NCBI GenBank assembly: GCA_016703155.1
Contig: JADJCP010000002.1
Location: 558,001 to 622,000 of the forward strand
Source of the DNA: Hydrogenophilales bacterium
GTDB taxonomy: Bacteria; Pseudomonadota; Gammaproteobacteria; Burkholderiales; Thiobacillaceae
DNA: 64,000 nt
Direction: 5' to 3'
Position numbers and translations under genes: made by a program. Positions 23,404 to 32,730 of the stretch are shown here, in pieces; position 1 is the stretch's first letter, and the number at the start of each line of letters is the position of its first letter. The notes under the pieces are model-generated. The model saw only the letters and a program-made list of their open reading frames with translations, made no database searches and was not told the origin of the DNA.

Positions 23404-24771
23404 ATGGATCGCCGCCAATTCCTCAGCCGCTCCGGTGCCGCCGTTTTGGGTGCCGGGTTGGTTACCCGCGTCGGCGCGGCCTCGTTGCCCGAAGCCCCCG
23501 TATTCACCGACCCCGCCACCCAGCCACCGCTGGCGCCCAGGGAGGGCCGCCCCTATAACCCCGTAATCACCCTCAACGGCTGGTCTCTGCCTTGGCGCAT
23601 GAAGGATGGCGTCAAGGAATTCCACCTGGTGGCAGAGCCGGTCGTACGCGAGCTGGCGCCGGGCATGAAGGCCCGGCTGTGGGGCTACAACGGTTCCAGC
23701 CCCGGCCCCACCATCGAATGCGTGGAAGGCGACCGCATCCGCATCTTTGTCACCAACAAGCTGCCCGAGCATACGGCCGTGCACTGGCACGGCATCCTGC
23801 TGCCCAACGGCATGGACGGCGTGGGCGGCCTGACCCAGCCCCAGATCAAGCCGGGCAAGACCTTCGTCTACGAATTCCAGATGAAAAAATCGGGCACCTT
23901 CATGTATCACCCGCACGCCGATGAGATGGTGCAGATGGCCATGGGCATGATGGGCTTCATCGTCGTGCATCCGAAAGACCCGGACTTCATGCGCGTGGAC
24001 CGGGACTTCGTGTTCCTGCTCAACGCCTTCGATATCGAACCGGGCGCGGCCACGCCCAAGGTCAACACCATGCTTGACTTCAATCTGTGGTGTTTCAACA
24101 GCCGGGTGTTCCCGGCCATTGACCCGCTGGTGTGCCGCACCGGCGACCGGGTGCGCATCCGCGCCGGCAACCTGACCATGACCAACCACCCGCTGCACTT
24201 GCACGGTGTGGATTTCGAGGTGACCGGCACCGACGGAGGCTGGGTGCCGAAATCAGCGCGCTGGCCGGAGGTGACCACGGACGTGGCGGTGGGCCAGATG
24301 CGTGCCATCGAATTCATCGCAGACGCACCGGGCGACTGGGCCTTCCACTGCCACAAGTCTCACCACACCATGAATGCCATGGGCCACGACGTACCCACCA
24401 TGATTGGGGTCGACCAGCGCGACATCACCGAGAAGATCGGCAAGCTGGTGCCGGACTACATGGAAATGGGCAGCAAGGGCATGGCGGAAATGGGCGAGAT
24501 GGAAATGCCCCTGCCGGACAACACCTTGCCCATGATGACCGGCTGGGGGCCGTTCGGGCCGCTGGAGATGGGCGGCATGTTCACGGTGGTGAAGGTACGC
24601 GACGACGTGAAACCCGGCGACTACCGCGATCCGGGCTGGTTCAAGCATCCGCAAGGCACGGTGGCGTGGGAATGGGGCTGTGACGCGCCGAGCGCCGAAC
24701 GCCAGTCCGGCCCGGCCGCCGACGAACACACCCTGAAGGCCCGCAAACCCACTGGCCACGAAAGCCATTGA
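23404..24771 (+). CDS. Tat-exported multicopper oxidase
   Basis: A 455-residue multicopper oxidase with a twin-arginine signal (MDRRQFLSRSG). Copper ligands are visible in order: HWHG (127-129), HPH (169-171), HPLHLHG (262-267) and HCH-x2-HH followed by M-N-A-M-G-H (315 onward). These fill the type 1 and trinuclear sites. It is shorter than classical CopA (about 600 residues) and lacks the long Met-rich domain, but has a Met-rich segment near 355-390. The likely role is oxidation of Cu(I) in the periplasm. The gene follows GAAAGGA and lies in the CopR box A operon. Confidence 0.92.
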   Translation: MDRRQFLSRSGAAVLGAGLVTRVGAASLPEAPVFTDPATQPPLAPREGRPYNPVITLNGWSLPWRMKDGVKEFHLVAEPVVRELAPGMKARLWGYNGSSPGPTIECVEGDRIRIFVTNKLPEHTAVHWHGILLPNGMDGVGGLTQPQIKPGKTFVYEFQMKKSGTFMYHPHADEMVQMAMGMMGFIVVHPKDPDFMRVDRDFVFLLNAFDIEPGAATPKVNTMLDFNLWCFNSRVFPAIDPLVCRTGDRVRIRAGNLTMTNHPLHLHGVDFEVTGTDGGWVPKSARWPEVTTDVAVGQMRAIEFIADAPGDWAFHCHKSHHTMNAMGHDVPTMIGVDQRDITEKIGKLVPDYMEMGSKGMAEMGEMEMPLPDNTLPMMTGWGPFGPLEMGGMFTVVKVRDDVKPGDYRDPGWFKHPQGTVAWEWGCDAPSAERQSGPAADEHTLKARKPTGHESH

Positions 24772-24787
24772 CCCAAAAGGAAGCGCC

Positions 24788-25240
24788 ATGCGCAAGCACG
24801 TTCTCATTCTGTTCGCAGTGATCGCCCTCTCCACCAGCGCCGCCCAGGCCTCGCCGGGCCATGCCTCGGCCCTGGGCAAACCGGGCGACCCCGCCAAAAC
24901 AGACCGCACCATCGAGATCGCCACCAGCGACGACATGCGTTTCTCGCCCAGCGAGATTCGGGTCAAACGCGGCCAGACCATCCGCTTCAAGGTGGTCAAC
25001 GGCGGCCAGATGAAGCACGAAATGGTGCTGGGCACCCTGGCCGAGTTGAAAGAGCACGCGGCCCTGATGCGCAAGTTCCCGGAAATGGAGCACGACGATC
25101 CCAACGCCGTCACGGTTGAACCAGGCAAGGCCGGCGAACTGGTCTGGCTTTTCACCCGCACCGGCAATTTCGATTTCGCCTGTCTGGTGCCGGGGCATTT
25201 CGAGGCGGGCATGCGCGGCCGGATTCGTGTGCATCCATGA
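24788..25240 (+). CDS. Periplasmic cupredoxin
   Basis: A 150-residue secreted blue-copper protein. The type 1 site is complete: H77 (in M-K-H-E-M), C132, H137 and M142 (A-C-L-V-P-G-H-F-E-A-G-M). The region around residues 40-75 is the usual cupredoxin barrel (DDMRFSPSEIRVKRGQTIRF). It lies 16 bases after the oxidase, so it is a probable electron acceptor or copper carrier for that enzyme. Similar proteins are called CopI or copper-resistance cupredoxins. CopR box B overlaps its stop codon. Confidence 0.9.
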   Translation: MRKHVLILFAVIALSTSAAQASPGHASALGKPGDPAKTDRTIEIATSDDMRFSPSEIRVKRGQTIRFKVVNGGQMKHEMVLGTLAELKEHAALMRKFPEMEHDDPNAVTVEPGKAGELVWLFTRTGNFDFACLVPGHFEAGMRGRIRVHP

Positions 25241-25266
25241 CGGAAATGTCATCCGCGCGTCAGCTT
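25237..25266 (+). promoter_or_regulatory. Putative CopR box B
   Basis: The segment starts ATGACGGAAATGTCATCC and ends CGTCAGCTT. It aligns without gaps to box A. It overlaps the cupredoxin stop and lies 53 bases before the GTG start of the DUF411 gene, so it probably starts the second copper/RND operon. Confidence 0.7.
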
Positions 25267-25318
25267 GGCGTGCGGATGAAAACCGGATACTGGAATCGTC
25301 TTCGACAAGGAGTGCAAT

Positions 25319-25753
25319 GTGAACCCCCCCATCCTCCATATCCTGCTGCTTTTCGCCCTGATCCAGCCCGCTTGGGCGGCCTCGCCCGTGATCGATGTCT
25401 ACAAGAGCCCGACTTGCGGTTGCTGCAACAAGTGGATCGAACATCTCAAGGCCAATGGCTTTACCGTGCGCGCCCATGACACCGACGACGTGGTGAGCCA
25501 CAAGTACCGCCTGGGCGTGCCCCCCGGCCACGGTTCCTGCCATACCGCCGAGGTGAACGGCTATCTGGTGGAAGGCCACGTGCCGGCAAAGGAAATCCGG
25601 CGCTTGCTCAAGGAAAAGCCACGCGCCCGCGGCCTGGCGGTCCCAGCCATGCCCATCGGCTCGCCCGGCATGGAACAGGGCAACCGCAAGGATGCCTACG
25701 ACGTCCTGCTGGTGAAGCGGGATGGCGGCACCCAAACCTACGCCCGTTATTGA
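25319..25753 (+). CDS. DUF411 periplasmic metal-binding protein
   Basis: A 144-residue secreted protein of the DUF411 (CopG-like) family. The signal peptide ends near Q-P-A-W-A-A. The family's P-T-C-G-C-C motif (C33, C35, C36) and the later G-S-C-H-T-A are present. Translation starts at GTG 25319, seven bases after AAGGAG; the overlapping ATG at 25317 is in another frame. DUF411 proteins accompany copper and silver resistance genes and probably bind Cu(I) in the periplasm. It heads the operon through 33105. Confidence 0.88.
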   Translation: MNPPILHILLLFALIQPAWAASPVIDVYKSPTCGCCNKWIEHLKANGFTVRAHDTDDVVSHKYRLGVPPGHGSCHTAEVNGYLVEGHVPAKEIRRLLKEKPRARGLAVPAMPIGSPGMEQGNRKDAYDVLLVKRDGGTQTYARY

Positions 25754-25770
25754 ACTGAAAGGAGAATGGC

Positions 25771-26112
25771 ATGAAATCCACCACACTCACCCTCATCGCG
25801 GGCCTTTTCCTGGCACCCCAATTTCAGGCACTGGCTGCCGACCACGACCACAATGGCCACACCATGCCCGCCGGACAAGCCATGGACACCGCCTGGGCCG
25901 ACGGCACCATAAAGAAGATCAACGCCGATGTCGGCAAGGTCACCATCAGTCATGGTCCCCTGGCCAACCTGGATATGCCCGCCATGACCATGGTGTTCCG
26001 GGTCAAGGATCCCATCTGGCTCAGCCAGATCAAACCCGGCGACCGCATCCGCTTCGTGGCCGAGCGCCAGGACGGCGCATTGACGGTCACCGCGCTGCAA
26101 CCCGGCCGCTGA
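25771..26112 (+). CDS. cusF: CusF-like periplasmic copper-binding protein
   Basis: A 113-residue secreted protein with the CusF fold. Ligands follow the CusF spacing: H61, then D-M-P-A-M-T-M with M69, M72 and M74. The Trp that caps the site in CusF is Met here. A His patch (DHDHNGH) follows the signal peptide. The start follows AGGAGA. CusF passes Cu(I)/Ag(I) to the CusCBA pump, which fits with the RND genes downstream. The gene at 11060 is its degenerate paralogue. Confidence 0.88.
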   Translation: MKSTTLTLIAGLFLAPQFQALAADHDHNGHTMPAGQAMDTAWADGTIKKINADVGKVTISHGPLANLDMPAMTMVFRVKDPIWLSQIKPGDRIRFVAERQDGALTVTALQPGR

Positions 26113-26155
26113 TGCGGTCTCAAGGAACAGTTTTTTCCACCCACAGGAGATTTTC

Positions 26156-26656
26156 ATGAAATCGATGCAACGCAATACCCTGATGCTCGCCCTGGCCGCC
26201 GCGCTGGCCATGCCCGTCCCCCTGATGGCCGCCGACGCGACCAAGGACGAACACAGTGGCCACCACCCCGGACAAACAGCCGCCGCACCCATCCCGGCTC
26301 AAGCGGCCCCCGCCGCCACGCAAGACAAAATGCAGGCGATGCGGGCGCGCATGATGGAGATTCGTGCGAGCAAGGATCCCGAGAAGCGCAAACAACTCAT
26401 GGAAGCCCAGATGAAGGACATGGAAGCCATGATGCAGGATGGCTCGTGTCCGATGATGTCCGGTGGCAAGGGCGGCATGATGGGGTCCGGCATGGGCATG
26501 ATGGGTGGCCCGGGCGGCATGGGCATGATGGGTGGCGGCATGATGGGCCAGGGCGCCGCCGGCGCCGATGACATGATGGCCAAGCGCATGGAGATGATGG
26601 AAAAGCGCATGGACATGATGCAGATGATGATGCAGCAGATGGGCAAAGCGAAATGA
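26156..26656 (+). CDS. Met-rich periplasmic protein
   Basis: A 166-residue secreted protein. After the signal peptide comes a His/Ala/Pro region, then a helical segment (K-M-Q-A-M-R-A-R-M-M-E-I) and a Gly/Met tract with M-M-G repeats (about 100-135). It ends with a Met-rich helix. Such Met clusters bind Cu(I) in oxidising compartments. It overlaps the next gene by four bases (ATGA). The truncated frame at 11459 copies its first ten residues. Probable copper sponge or chaperone for the RND pump; no named family is recognised. Confidence 0.8.
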   Translation: MKSMQRNTLMLALAAALAMPVPLMAADATKDEHSGHHPGQTAAAPIPAQAAPAATQDKMQAMRARMMEIRASKDPEKRKQLMEAQMKDMEAMMQDGSCPMMSGGKGGMMGSGMGMMGGPGGMGMMGGGMMGQGAAGADDMMAKRMEMMEKRMDMMQMMMQQMGKAK

Positions 26657-27879
26657 CGGTGCGCAGGCCGGCAGGCTGGCTCCTTGCCGGCCTGCTTTTT
26701 TCCCTGGCGCCCGCCTTGTCCGCGCATGCGGACACCCTGGCCGCCGCGCTGGAACAAGCCTGGCTACGCTACCCCCAGGCGCGATCCCTCGACGCTCGCG
26801 CGGCGGAGGCCGAAGCCCGTGGCGAGGTGGCGGCCGGCCTGACACCGGGGCCGACCAGCCTCACCCTGGGGCATGTTAATGACGGCCTGACCGGCAACCG
26901 GGGCCGGCGTGAGTGGGAGGTCGAACTGTCCGCGCCGCTTTGGCTACCCACCCAGAAGACAGCGCGCCGGGATGAAGCCGCCGCAGCCGTGGCCGGGGTC
27001 GCCGCGCGCCGGGCCGCCCTGCGTCTGGAAGTCGCGGGCGAGGTGCGGGAGGCCTGGTGGAACCTGGCCGCCGCGCGCAATGCCCTCGACCTGGCCGGAC
27101 GCCGCCTGACCACCGCCCGTACGCTGGAAGCGGACGTGCTGCGCCGGTTTCGGGCCGGCGATCTTTCCCGCATCGATGCCAACCTGGCCCAAGGCGAGCG
27201 CCTTGCGGCGGAAGCTGAAACGGGCCAGGCGGAACTCACCCTCAAGGCGGCGGAACAGGTCTGGCTCAAGCTCACCGGCATGGTTGCCCCCGCTGCGTTC
27301 GGGGAAGAAAGGCCGTCTCCATCCAGAAACACCCGCCACGAACCGGTGACGGATCACCCGCGCCTTGCGGCGTTGGACGCCGCCGTGCGCTCGACGCAGG
27401 CCAGGCTCAAGGTTGCCGAGGCCACCCGGCGCGAAGCACCGGAACTGGCTTTGCGCCTGGTGCGCGAGCGGGGCGATGCCGCCGAACCCTATGGCAATGC
27501 CCTCGGTGTGCAGTTTAGGCTGCCGTTCTCCTCCGGGCCGCAGGTGCGTGCCGATCACGCCGCCGCACGCGCGGAGCTGGCCGAGGCCGATGCCGAGCTG
27601 GCGCTGGCCCGGCAGCAGCTGGACCTCGACGTGCAAAAGGCCCGTCTTGATCTCGACAGCGCAGAGCGCCAGCACCTCATGGCGAACGAACGCCAACGGC
27701 TTGCAGCCGACAGCCTGCGCCTGGCGGAGAAGTCCTTCGCCCTGGGCGAGTCGGACGTCACCACCCTGTTGCGCATCCGCGCCGCCGCATTGGAGGCCGA
27801 CGCCCTGCTGGGCGCGCGTCGGGTCGCCTTTGGCGCGGCCGTTTCCCGTTTCAACCAAATTCTGGGAGTGCTGCCTTGA
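26653..27879 (+). CDS. CzcC-type outer-membrane efflux protein, second module
   Basis: A 408-residue TolC/OMF protein with a signal peptide ending near A-H-A-D. It shares the block G-E-V-R-E-A-W-W and the A-G-D-L-S-R motif with the 12053 product, so the two are paralogues. No lipobox is present. The start overlaps the Met-rich gene stop. The 3' end overlaps the next gene (TTGA). Duct of the second RND system. Confidence 0.9.
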   Translation: MTVRRPAGWLLAGLLFSLAPALSAHADTLAAALEQAWLRYPQARSLDARAAEAEARGEVAAGLTPGPTSLTLGHVNDGLTGNRGRREWEVELSAPLWLPTQKTARRDEAAAAVAGVAARRAALRLEVAGEVREAWWNLAAARNALDLAGRRLTTARTLEADVLRRFRAGDLSRIDANLAQGERLAAEAETGQAELTLKAAEQVWLKLTGMVAPAAFGEERPSPSRNTRHEPVTDHPRLAALDAAVRSTQARLKVAEATRREAPELALRLVRERGDAAEPYGNALGVQFRLPFSSGPQVRADHAAARAELAEADAELALARQQLDLDVQKARLDLDSAERQHLMANERQRLAADSLRLAEKSFALGESDVTTLLRIRAAALEADALLGARRVAFGAAVSRFNQILGVLP

Positions 27880-28406
27880 AACGCCTATTTGCCTTGCTTG
27901 CCATGGTCATCCTGCCCGCCATGGCCTGGCCCCACGGTGGTGAAGACCACAGCCACGATGCCGCACCTGCTGCGCCCGCCGATATCGCGCCGCGCGCCGT
28001 GGCGCAGAGCGAAGACTTTGAGCTGACCGTCTTGAAGACGGGCGGCCGGATACTGCTCTATCTGGACCGTTACGCCGATAACGCCCCGGTCACCGGCGCC
28101 GTGATCGAGCTGGAAAGCGGCACATATAAGGCCGTGGCCAAGGAGACCGAGCCGGGGCTGTACGCCTTGCCGGGCGACGCCTTCGCCAAGCCCGCCAAGT
28201 ACCCGCTGACCCTTTCCGTCCAGGCCGGCGACACCGCCGATCTGCTCGCCGCCAGTCTCGATCTCACCGAGCCGGAGGTCACCGTGGAACACGTGCATTC
28301 CTGGGATGAATGGGCCGTGTGGGGCGGGGCGGCGAGCGTGTTGCTCGTGGCCGTGGGGTTCGTGCTCGCCCGCCGCCGCAAGGCCATGAAGGGAGTCCCC
28401 CAATGA
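27876..28406 (+). CDS. Secreted His-rich protein with C-terminal anchor, second module
   Basis: A 176-residue protein with the same design as the 13321 product: signal peptide, GGEDHSHD patch, beta-rich domain, one C-terminal membrane segment and basic tail. Translation appears to start at TTG 27876, overlapping the preceding stop as TTGA; no ATG is available nearby. Its own stop overlaps the adaptor start (ATGA). Being conserved in both modules supports a real role with the pump, probably metal capture. Confidence 0.75.
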   Translation: MKRLFALLAMVILPAMAWPHGGEDHSHDAAPAAPADIAPRAVAQSEDFELTVLKTGGRILLYLDRYADNAPVTGAVIELESGTYKAVAKETEPGLYALPGDAFAKPAKYPLTLSVQAGDTADLLAASLDLTEPEVTVEHVHSWDEWAVWGGAASVLLVAVGFVLARRRKAMKGVPQ

Positions 28407-29563
28407 TTCAAATGCTTCGGATGCCCGTGCTCCACATCGTTTTGGCCGCGCTTACCTTTGTGGCGGTTTATTCCGGTCATGCCCGCGCCCATGGCGACGA
28501 AGACCATAGCCAGGATGCGAAATCGACCTCCGTGGCGCCCCCGACGATGACCAAACCCGCCGTTATCACGGATTCGGTCGCGGCCAGGCGTCTACCGGAC
28601 GGCAGCCTGTTCGTGCCCAAGGCGGTGCAGCGCCAGATCGGCCTGCGCCACCGCATCGCCGAGATCACCACCATGGCTGCGACGGCGGAATTCAACGGCA
28701 AGGTCATCGCCGACCCCAATGCCGGCGGCCGGGTCCAGGCCGATCAGCCAGGCCGCGTCGAGGGGCCCTTGCCGACGCTGGGACAGCGGGTTGCCAGGGG
28801 GCAGGTGCTGGCGCGACTGCGCCCCACCGCCAACAGCATCGAGCGCGGCAACCAGCGCGCGCTCGCCGCCGAGCTGGCGGCCCAGGAAGCCATCGCCGAA
28901 AAGCGCCTGGCCCGTCTCGAACAACTGGAAGGGGCCGTGCCGCAAAAGGAGATCGAAGCCGCCCGTATCGAACGGGAAGCGCTGAAACAGCGTCGCGCTG
29001 CCATCGGCGCCAGCGTCGGCACGGCGGAAGTGCTGCTCGCGCCGGTGTCCGGCGTAATCGCCGCGACCCATGTGGTGGCCGGCCAGGTGGTGGAGGCCGG
29101 GGCCATCCTGTTCGAGGTGGTGGACCCGGCGCGCCTGGCGGTGGAGGCCCTGGCCTACGACCCGGCTCAGGCGGCGGACATTGCCGGGGCCACCGCGCCC
29201 CTGCCCGGCGGAAGCGTGTTGGATCTGCAATTCATTGGCGCCGGCAGGCAATTGCGCGAACAGGCTCTGCCGTTGCTGTTCCGCATCAGGACGAAAGACG
29301 CGCCGGTGGCGGTGGGCCAGCCGCTCAAGGTGATCGCCGGCACCCGCCGTCAGCACACCGGCGCGCTCCTGCTCCGTGGCGCCCTGGTCAAGACCGGCGC
29401 CGGAGAGGCGGCGGTGTGGGTGCGCGACGGCGCGGAGCGCTTCCTCTCCCGCCGGGTGACGGTGGAGTCCCATGACGCGGCGACGGTGGCCGTGGTGAAC
29501 GGTCTCAAGAACGGTGACCGGGTGGTCACCGAGGGCGCGAGCCTGTTGTCCCAAGTGCGTTGA
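28403..29563 (+). CDS. CzcB-type RND periplasmic adaptor, second module
   Basis: A 386-residue membrane-fusion protein. The start at 28403 overlaps the upstream stop; a longer open frame from 28310 is rejected because it would bury that gene's end. It has a signal peptide, His patch (HGDEDHSQD), the R-R-L-P-D-G-S-L-F-V-P-K lead-in, a helical hairpin and a lipoyl-like and barrel part ending G-A-S-L-L-S-Q-V-R. It is paralogous to the 13854 product. Bridges the pump at 29584 and the outer-membrane protein. Confidence 0.9.
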   Translation: MIQMLRMPVLHIVLAALTFVAVYSGHARAHGDEDHSQDAKSTSVAPPTMTKPAVITDSVAARRLPDGSLFVPKAVQRQIGLRHRIAEITTMAATAEFNGKVIADPNAGGRVQADQPGRVEGPLPTLGQRVARGQVLARLRPTANSIERGNQRALAAELAAQEAIAEKRLARLEQLEGAVPQKEIEAARIEREALKQRRAAIGASVGTAEVLLAPVSGVIAATHVVAGQVVEAGAILFEVVDPARLAVEALAYDPAQAADIAGATAPLPGGSVLDLQFIGAGRQLREQALPLLFRIRTKDAPVAVGQPLKVIAGTRRQHTGALLLRGALVKTGAGEAAVWVRDGAERFLSRRVTVESHDAATVAVVNGLKNGDRVVTEGASLLSQVR

Positions 29564-29583
29564 TTTCCGGCTCCGACTCCATC

Positions 29584-32500
29584 ATGTTCGAACACATCAT
29601 CCAATCCAGTCTCCGGCAACGTCTCATCGTCCTCGGCGTGGCACTGCTGCTCGTCATCTATGGCGCGGTGACCCTGAAGCAGATGCCGGTAGACGTCTTC
29701 CCCGACCTCAACAAGCCCACTGTGACCCTGATGACCGAGGCCGGGGGCATGGCTCCGGAGGAGGTGGAGCAGCTGGTCACCTTCCCGGTGGAATCCGCCA
29801 TGAACGGCATGCCCGGCGTGACCCGAGTGCGCTCCGTGTCCGGCATCGGCCTGTCCATCGTCTATGTGGAATTCGAGTGGGGCTCGGACATCTACCGCAA
29901 TCGCCAGCAGATCAGCGAACGACTGAACCTGGTGCGCGAGCAATTGCCCGAGGGCATCGCGCCGCAGCTCGGCCCCATCTCCTCCATCATGGGCGAGATT
30001 TTGCTGATCGCCCTGCCCGCCGACCCGGACAAAGTGAGTCCGATGCAGGTGCGCGAGTACGCCGACTGGGTGATGCGCCCGCGACTGTTGACCATTCCCG
30101 GTGTGGCCCAGGTCATCCCCATCGGCGGCGAGGTGCGGCAATACCGGGTGGAGATCGATCCGGCGCAATTGCAGGCGCTGGGCATTGAGCGCGAGCGGTT
30201 GGAAGCGGCGCTGGCCGATTTCGGCGCCAACACCAGCGGCGGCTTCCTGGAGGCCCAGGGCCGCGAATACCTCATCCGCGGCCTGGGCCGCACCAGCCGT
30301 ATCGAGGACCTGCAAAACCTGGTGGTGGCGGTGAAGAACGGTCAACCCATTCCGCTCTCCCAGGTTGCCCAGGTCAAACTGGCCCCGGCCATCAAGCGCG
30401 GCGACGCCGGCTACGACGGCAAGCCGGCGGTGATCCTGTCGGTGCAGAAACAGCCTTCAGCCGACAGCGTGGCCCTGACCCGCGAGGTGGAAAAGGCCCT
30501 GGCCGACCTGGCCAAATCCCTGCCGACGGGTGTCGAGGCACCGCGCTTCCTGTTCAAGCAGGCGGACTTCATCGAGCACTCGGTGACCAACGTGGAGGAA
30601 GCCCTGCGGGACGGCGCCATCATGGTGGCGGTCATCCTGTTCCTGTTCCTGCTCAATGCCCGCACCACCCTCATCTCCCTGACCGCCATCCCGGTCTCCC
30701 TGCTGGTGACGGCGCTGGTGTTCAAGTACTTCGGCCTGACCATCAACACCATGACCCTGGGCGGACTGGCCATCGCCATCGGAGAACTGGTGGACGATGC
30801 CGTGGTGGGGGTGGAGAACGTGCTGCGCCGCCTGAAGGAAAACGCCGCCCAGGCCATGCCCAGGCCGGTGGCCGAGGTCATTGCCAAGGCCACGCTGGAG
30901 GTTCGTTCGGCCATCGTCTACGCCACCTTCATCATCGTTCTGGTATTCGTGCCGCTGTTCGCCCTGCCCGGCATCGAGGGACGTTTGTTCACGCCTTTGG
31001 GCGTGGCCTACATCGTCTCCATCCTGGCCAGCATGTTCGTCTCGGTGACGGTGACGCCGGTGCTGGCCTATTACCTGCTGCCAAAAATGAAACAGCTTGG
31101 CCACGGCGACAGCCCGCTGGTGACCAGGCTGAAGGCCTGGGATACACGCCTGTTGCACTGGTCATTCGACCATGCCCGCACCCTGCTGGCCGCCGCCATG
31201 CTGCTGGTGCTGGCAGCGGTGGTGGCCATCAGCCAGTTTCCGCGATCCTTTCTGCCCCCCTTCAACGAGGGCACCCTGACCGTGAACGTGCTACTCAACC
31301 CCGGCACTTCTCTCGCCGAGTCCAACCGCATCGGCGTCCAGGCCGAACGGCTCATCGGGGAGGTGCCGGAGGTGACCCAGGTCGGCCGCCGCACTGGCCG
31401 GGCCGAGCTGGACGAGCACGCCGAGGGGGTGCATTACAGCGAGATCGACGTCGACCTGAAGGCCTCCGAGCGCAGCCGGGGTGAAATCATCGGCGACATC
31501 CGCGCCCGCCTGGCCGTGCTGCCGGCGACGAGCAACGTCGGCCAGCCCATTTCCCACCGCCTCGACCACCTGCTCTCCGGGGTACGCGCCCAGATCGCCC
31601 TCAAGGTCTATGGCGACGACCTGGACACCCTGCGCGGCCTGGCGGAAGACCTGCGGACGCGGCTGGCGAAAATTCCCGGCGTGACCGACCTGCAAGTCGA
31701 AAAACAGGTGCTCATCCCCCAGGTCAAGATCCACGTGGATTATGAACAGGCGGCGCGCCTGGGCGTGGCGCCGGGCGCCCTGCTGCGGGCACTGGAACAG
31801 ATGATCGAGGGCGAGCGCATCACCCAGGTCATCGAGGGCAACCGCCGCTTCGATCTCATCGTGCGCCTGCCCGAGGGCAGCCGCGGTCCCGAGGCACTCA
31901 AGGGCCTGCTGATCGAGACGCCCGGCGGCAGCGTGCCCCTGGCGCAACTGGCGCGCGTCGAGGAGAGCGACGGCCCGAATCAAGTCAGCCGCGAAAATTC
32001 GCGCCGCCGCATCGTCGTTTCCGCCAACACCGACGGCCGCGACATGGCCAAGGTGATCGCCGACATCCGCGCGGAACTCGCTTCGAGGCCCCTGCCGGAA
32101 GGCTATTTCACCGCCCTGGAAGGCCAGTTCCAGGCCCAGGAGGCCGCCGCCCGCCTGATTTCGCTGCTGGCCGTGGTGTCGCTGGCCATGATCTTCCTGG
32201 TGCTCTACAGCCGCTACCGTTCGGCGGTGCTGTCCGCCATCATCATGGGCAACATCCCATTGGCGCTGGTGGGCAGCGTCGTCGCCCTCTGGCTGTCCGG
32301 TCAGCCGCTGTCGGTGGCGGCGCTGGTGGGCTTCATCACGCTGACCGGCATCGCCACCCGCAACGGCATCCTGAAAATCAGTCACTACATCAATCTGTGC
32401 GCTTTCGAAAATGAAACTTTCGGCCGCGCCATGATCGTGCGCGGCTCCCTGGAGCGCCTGACCCCGGTGCTGATGACCGCCCTGGTAGCCGCTTTCGCCC

Positions 32501-32694
32501 TGGTGCCGCTGCTCCTCGCCGCCGACGCGCCGGGCAAGGAAATCCTGCATCCGGTGGCCGTGGTCATCTTCGGCGGCCTCATCAGTTCCACCCTACTGGA
32601 CACAGTGCTCACCCCGGTGATGTTCTGGCTGTTCGGCGAAAAACCGCTCAACCGTCTGCTGGCTGAAATGGCTCATGGCGGCGAGGCTTATTGA
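29584..32694 (+). CDS. CzcA/CusA-family heavy-metal RND pump, second module
   Basis: A 1,036-residue inner-membrane RND transporter, paralogous to the 14965 product along its whole length. The segment 4 motif is GELVDDAVVGVEN, with E401, D404, D405 and E411. The G-E-L-V-D-D pattern is typical of HME5/NrsA-like pumps, whose substrates are poorly known. The neighbouring CusF, DUF411 and Met-rich genes point to copper or silver. The start at 29584 follows the adaptor by 20 bases. Completes a tripartite efflux system. Confidence 0.9.
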   Translation: MFEHIIQSSLRQRLIVLGVALLLVIYGAVTLKQMPVDVFPDLNKPTVTLMTEAGGMAPEEVEQLVTFPVESAMNGMPGVTRVRSVSGIGLSIVYVEFEWGSDIYRNRQQISERLNLVREQLPEGIAPQLGPISSIMGEILLIALPADPDKVSPMQVREYADWVMRPRLLTIPGVAQVIPIGGEVRQYRVEIDPAQLQALGIERERLEAALADFGANTSGGFLEAQGREYLIRGLGRTSRIEDLQNLVVAVKNGQPIPLSQVAQVKLAPAIKRGDAGYDGKPAVILSVQKQPSADSVALTREVEKALADLAKSLPTGVEAPRFLFKQADFIEHSVTNVEEALRDGAIMVAVILFLFLLNARTTLISLTAIPVSLLVTALVFKYFGLTINTMTLGGLAIAIGELVDDAVVGVENVLRRLKENAAQAMPRPVAEVIAKATLEVRSAIVYATFIIVLVFVPLFALPGIEGRLFTPLGVAYIVSILASMFVSVTVTPVLAYYLLPKMKQLGHGDSPLVTRLKAWDTRLLHWSFDHARTLLAAAMLLVLAAVVAISQFPRSFLPPFNEGTLTVNVLLNPGTSLAESNRIGVQAERLIGEVPEVTQVGRRTGRAELDEHAEGVHYSEIDVDLKASERSRGEIIGDIRARLAVLPATSNVGQPISHRLDHLLSGVRAQIALKVYGDDLDTLRGLAEDLRTRLAKIPGVTDLQVEKQVLIPQVKIHVDYEQAARLGVAPGALLRALEQMIEGERITQVIEGNRRFDLIVRLPEGSRGPEALKGLLIETPGGSVPLAQLARVEESDGPNQVSRENSRRRIVVSANTDGRDMAKVIADIRAELASRPLPEGYFTALEGQFQAQEAAARLISLLAVVSLAMIFLVLYSRYRSAVLSAIIMGNIPLALVGSVVALWLSGQPLSVAALVGFITLTGIATRNGILKISHYINLCAFENETFGRAMIVRGSLERLTPVLMTALVAAFALVPLLLAADAPGKEILHPVAVVIFGGLISSTLLDTVLTPVMFWLFGEKPLNRLLAEMAHGGEAY

Positions 32695-32730
32695 TCCCCT
32701 TGATCCACTTCCCCCTGAAAGGAATCCTCC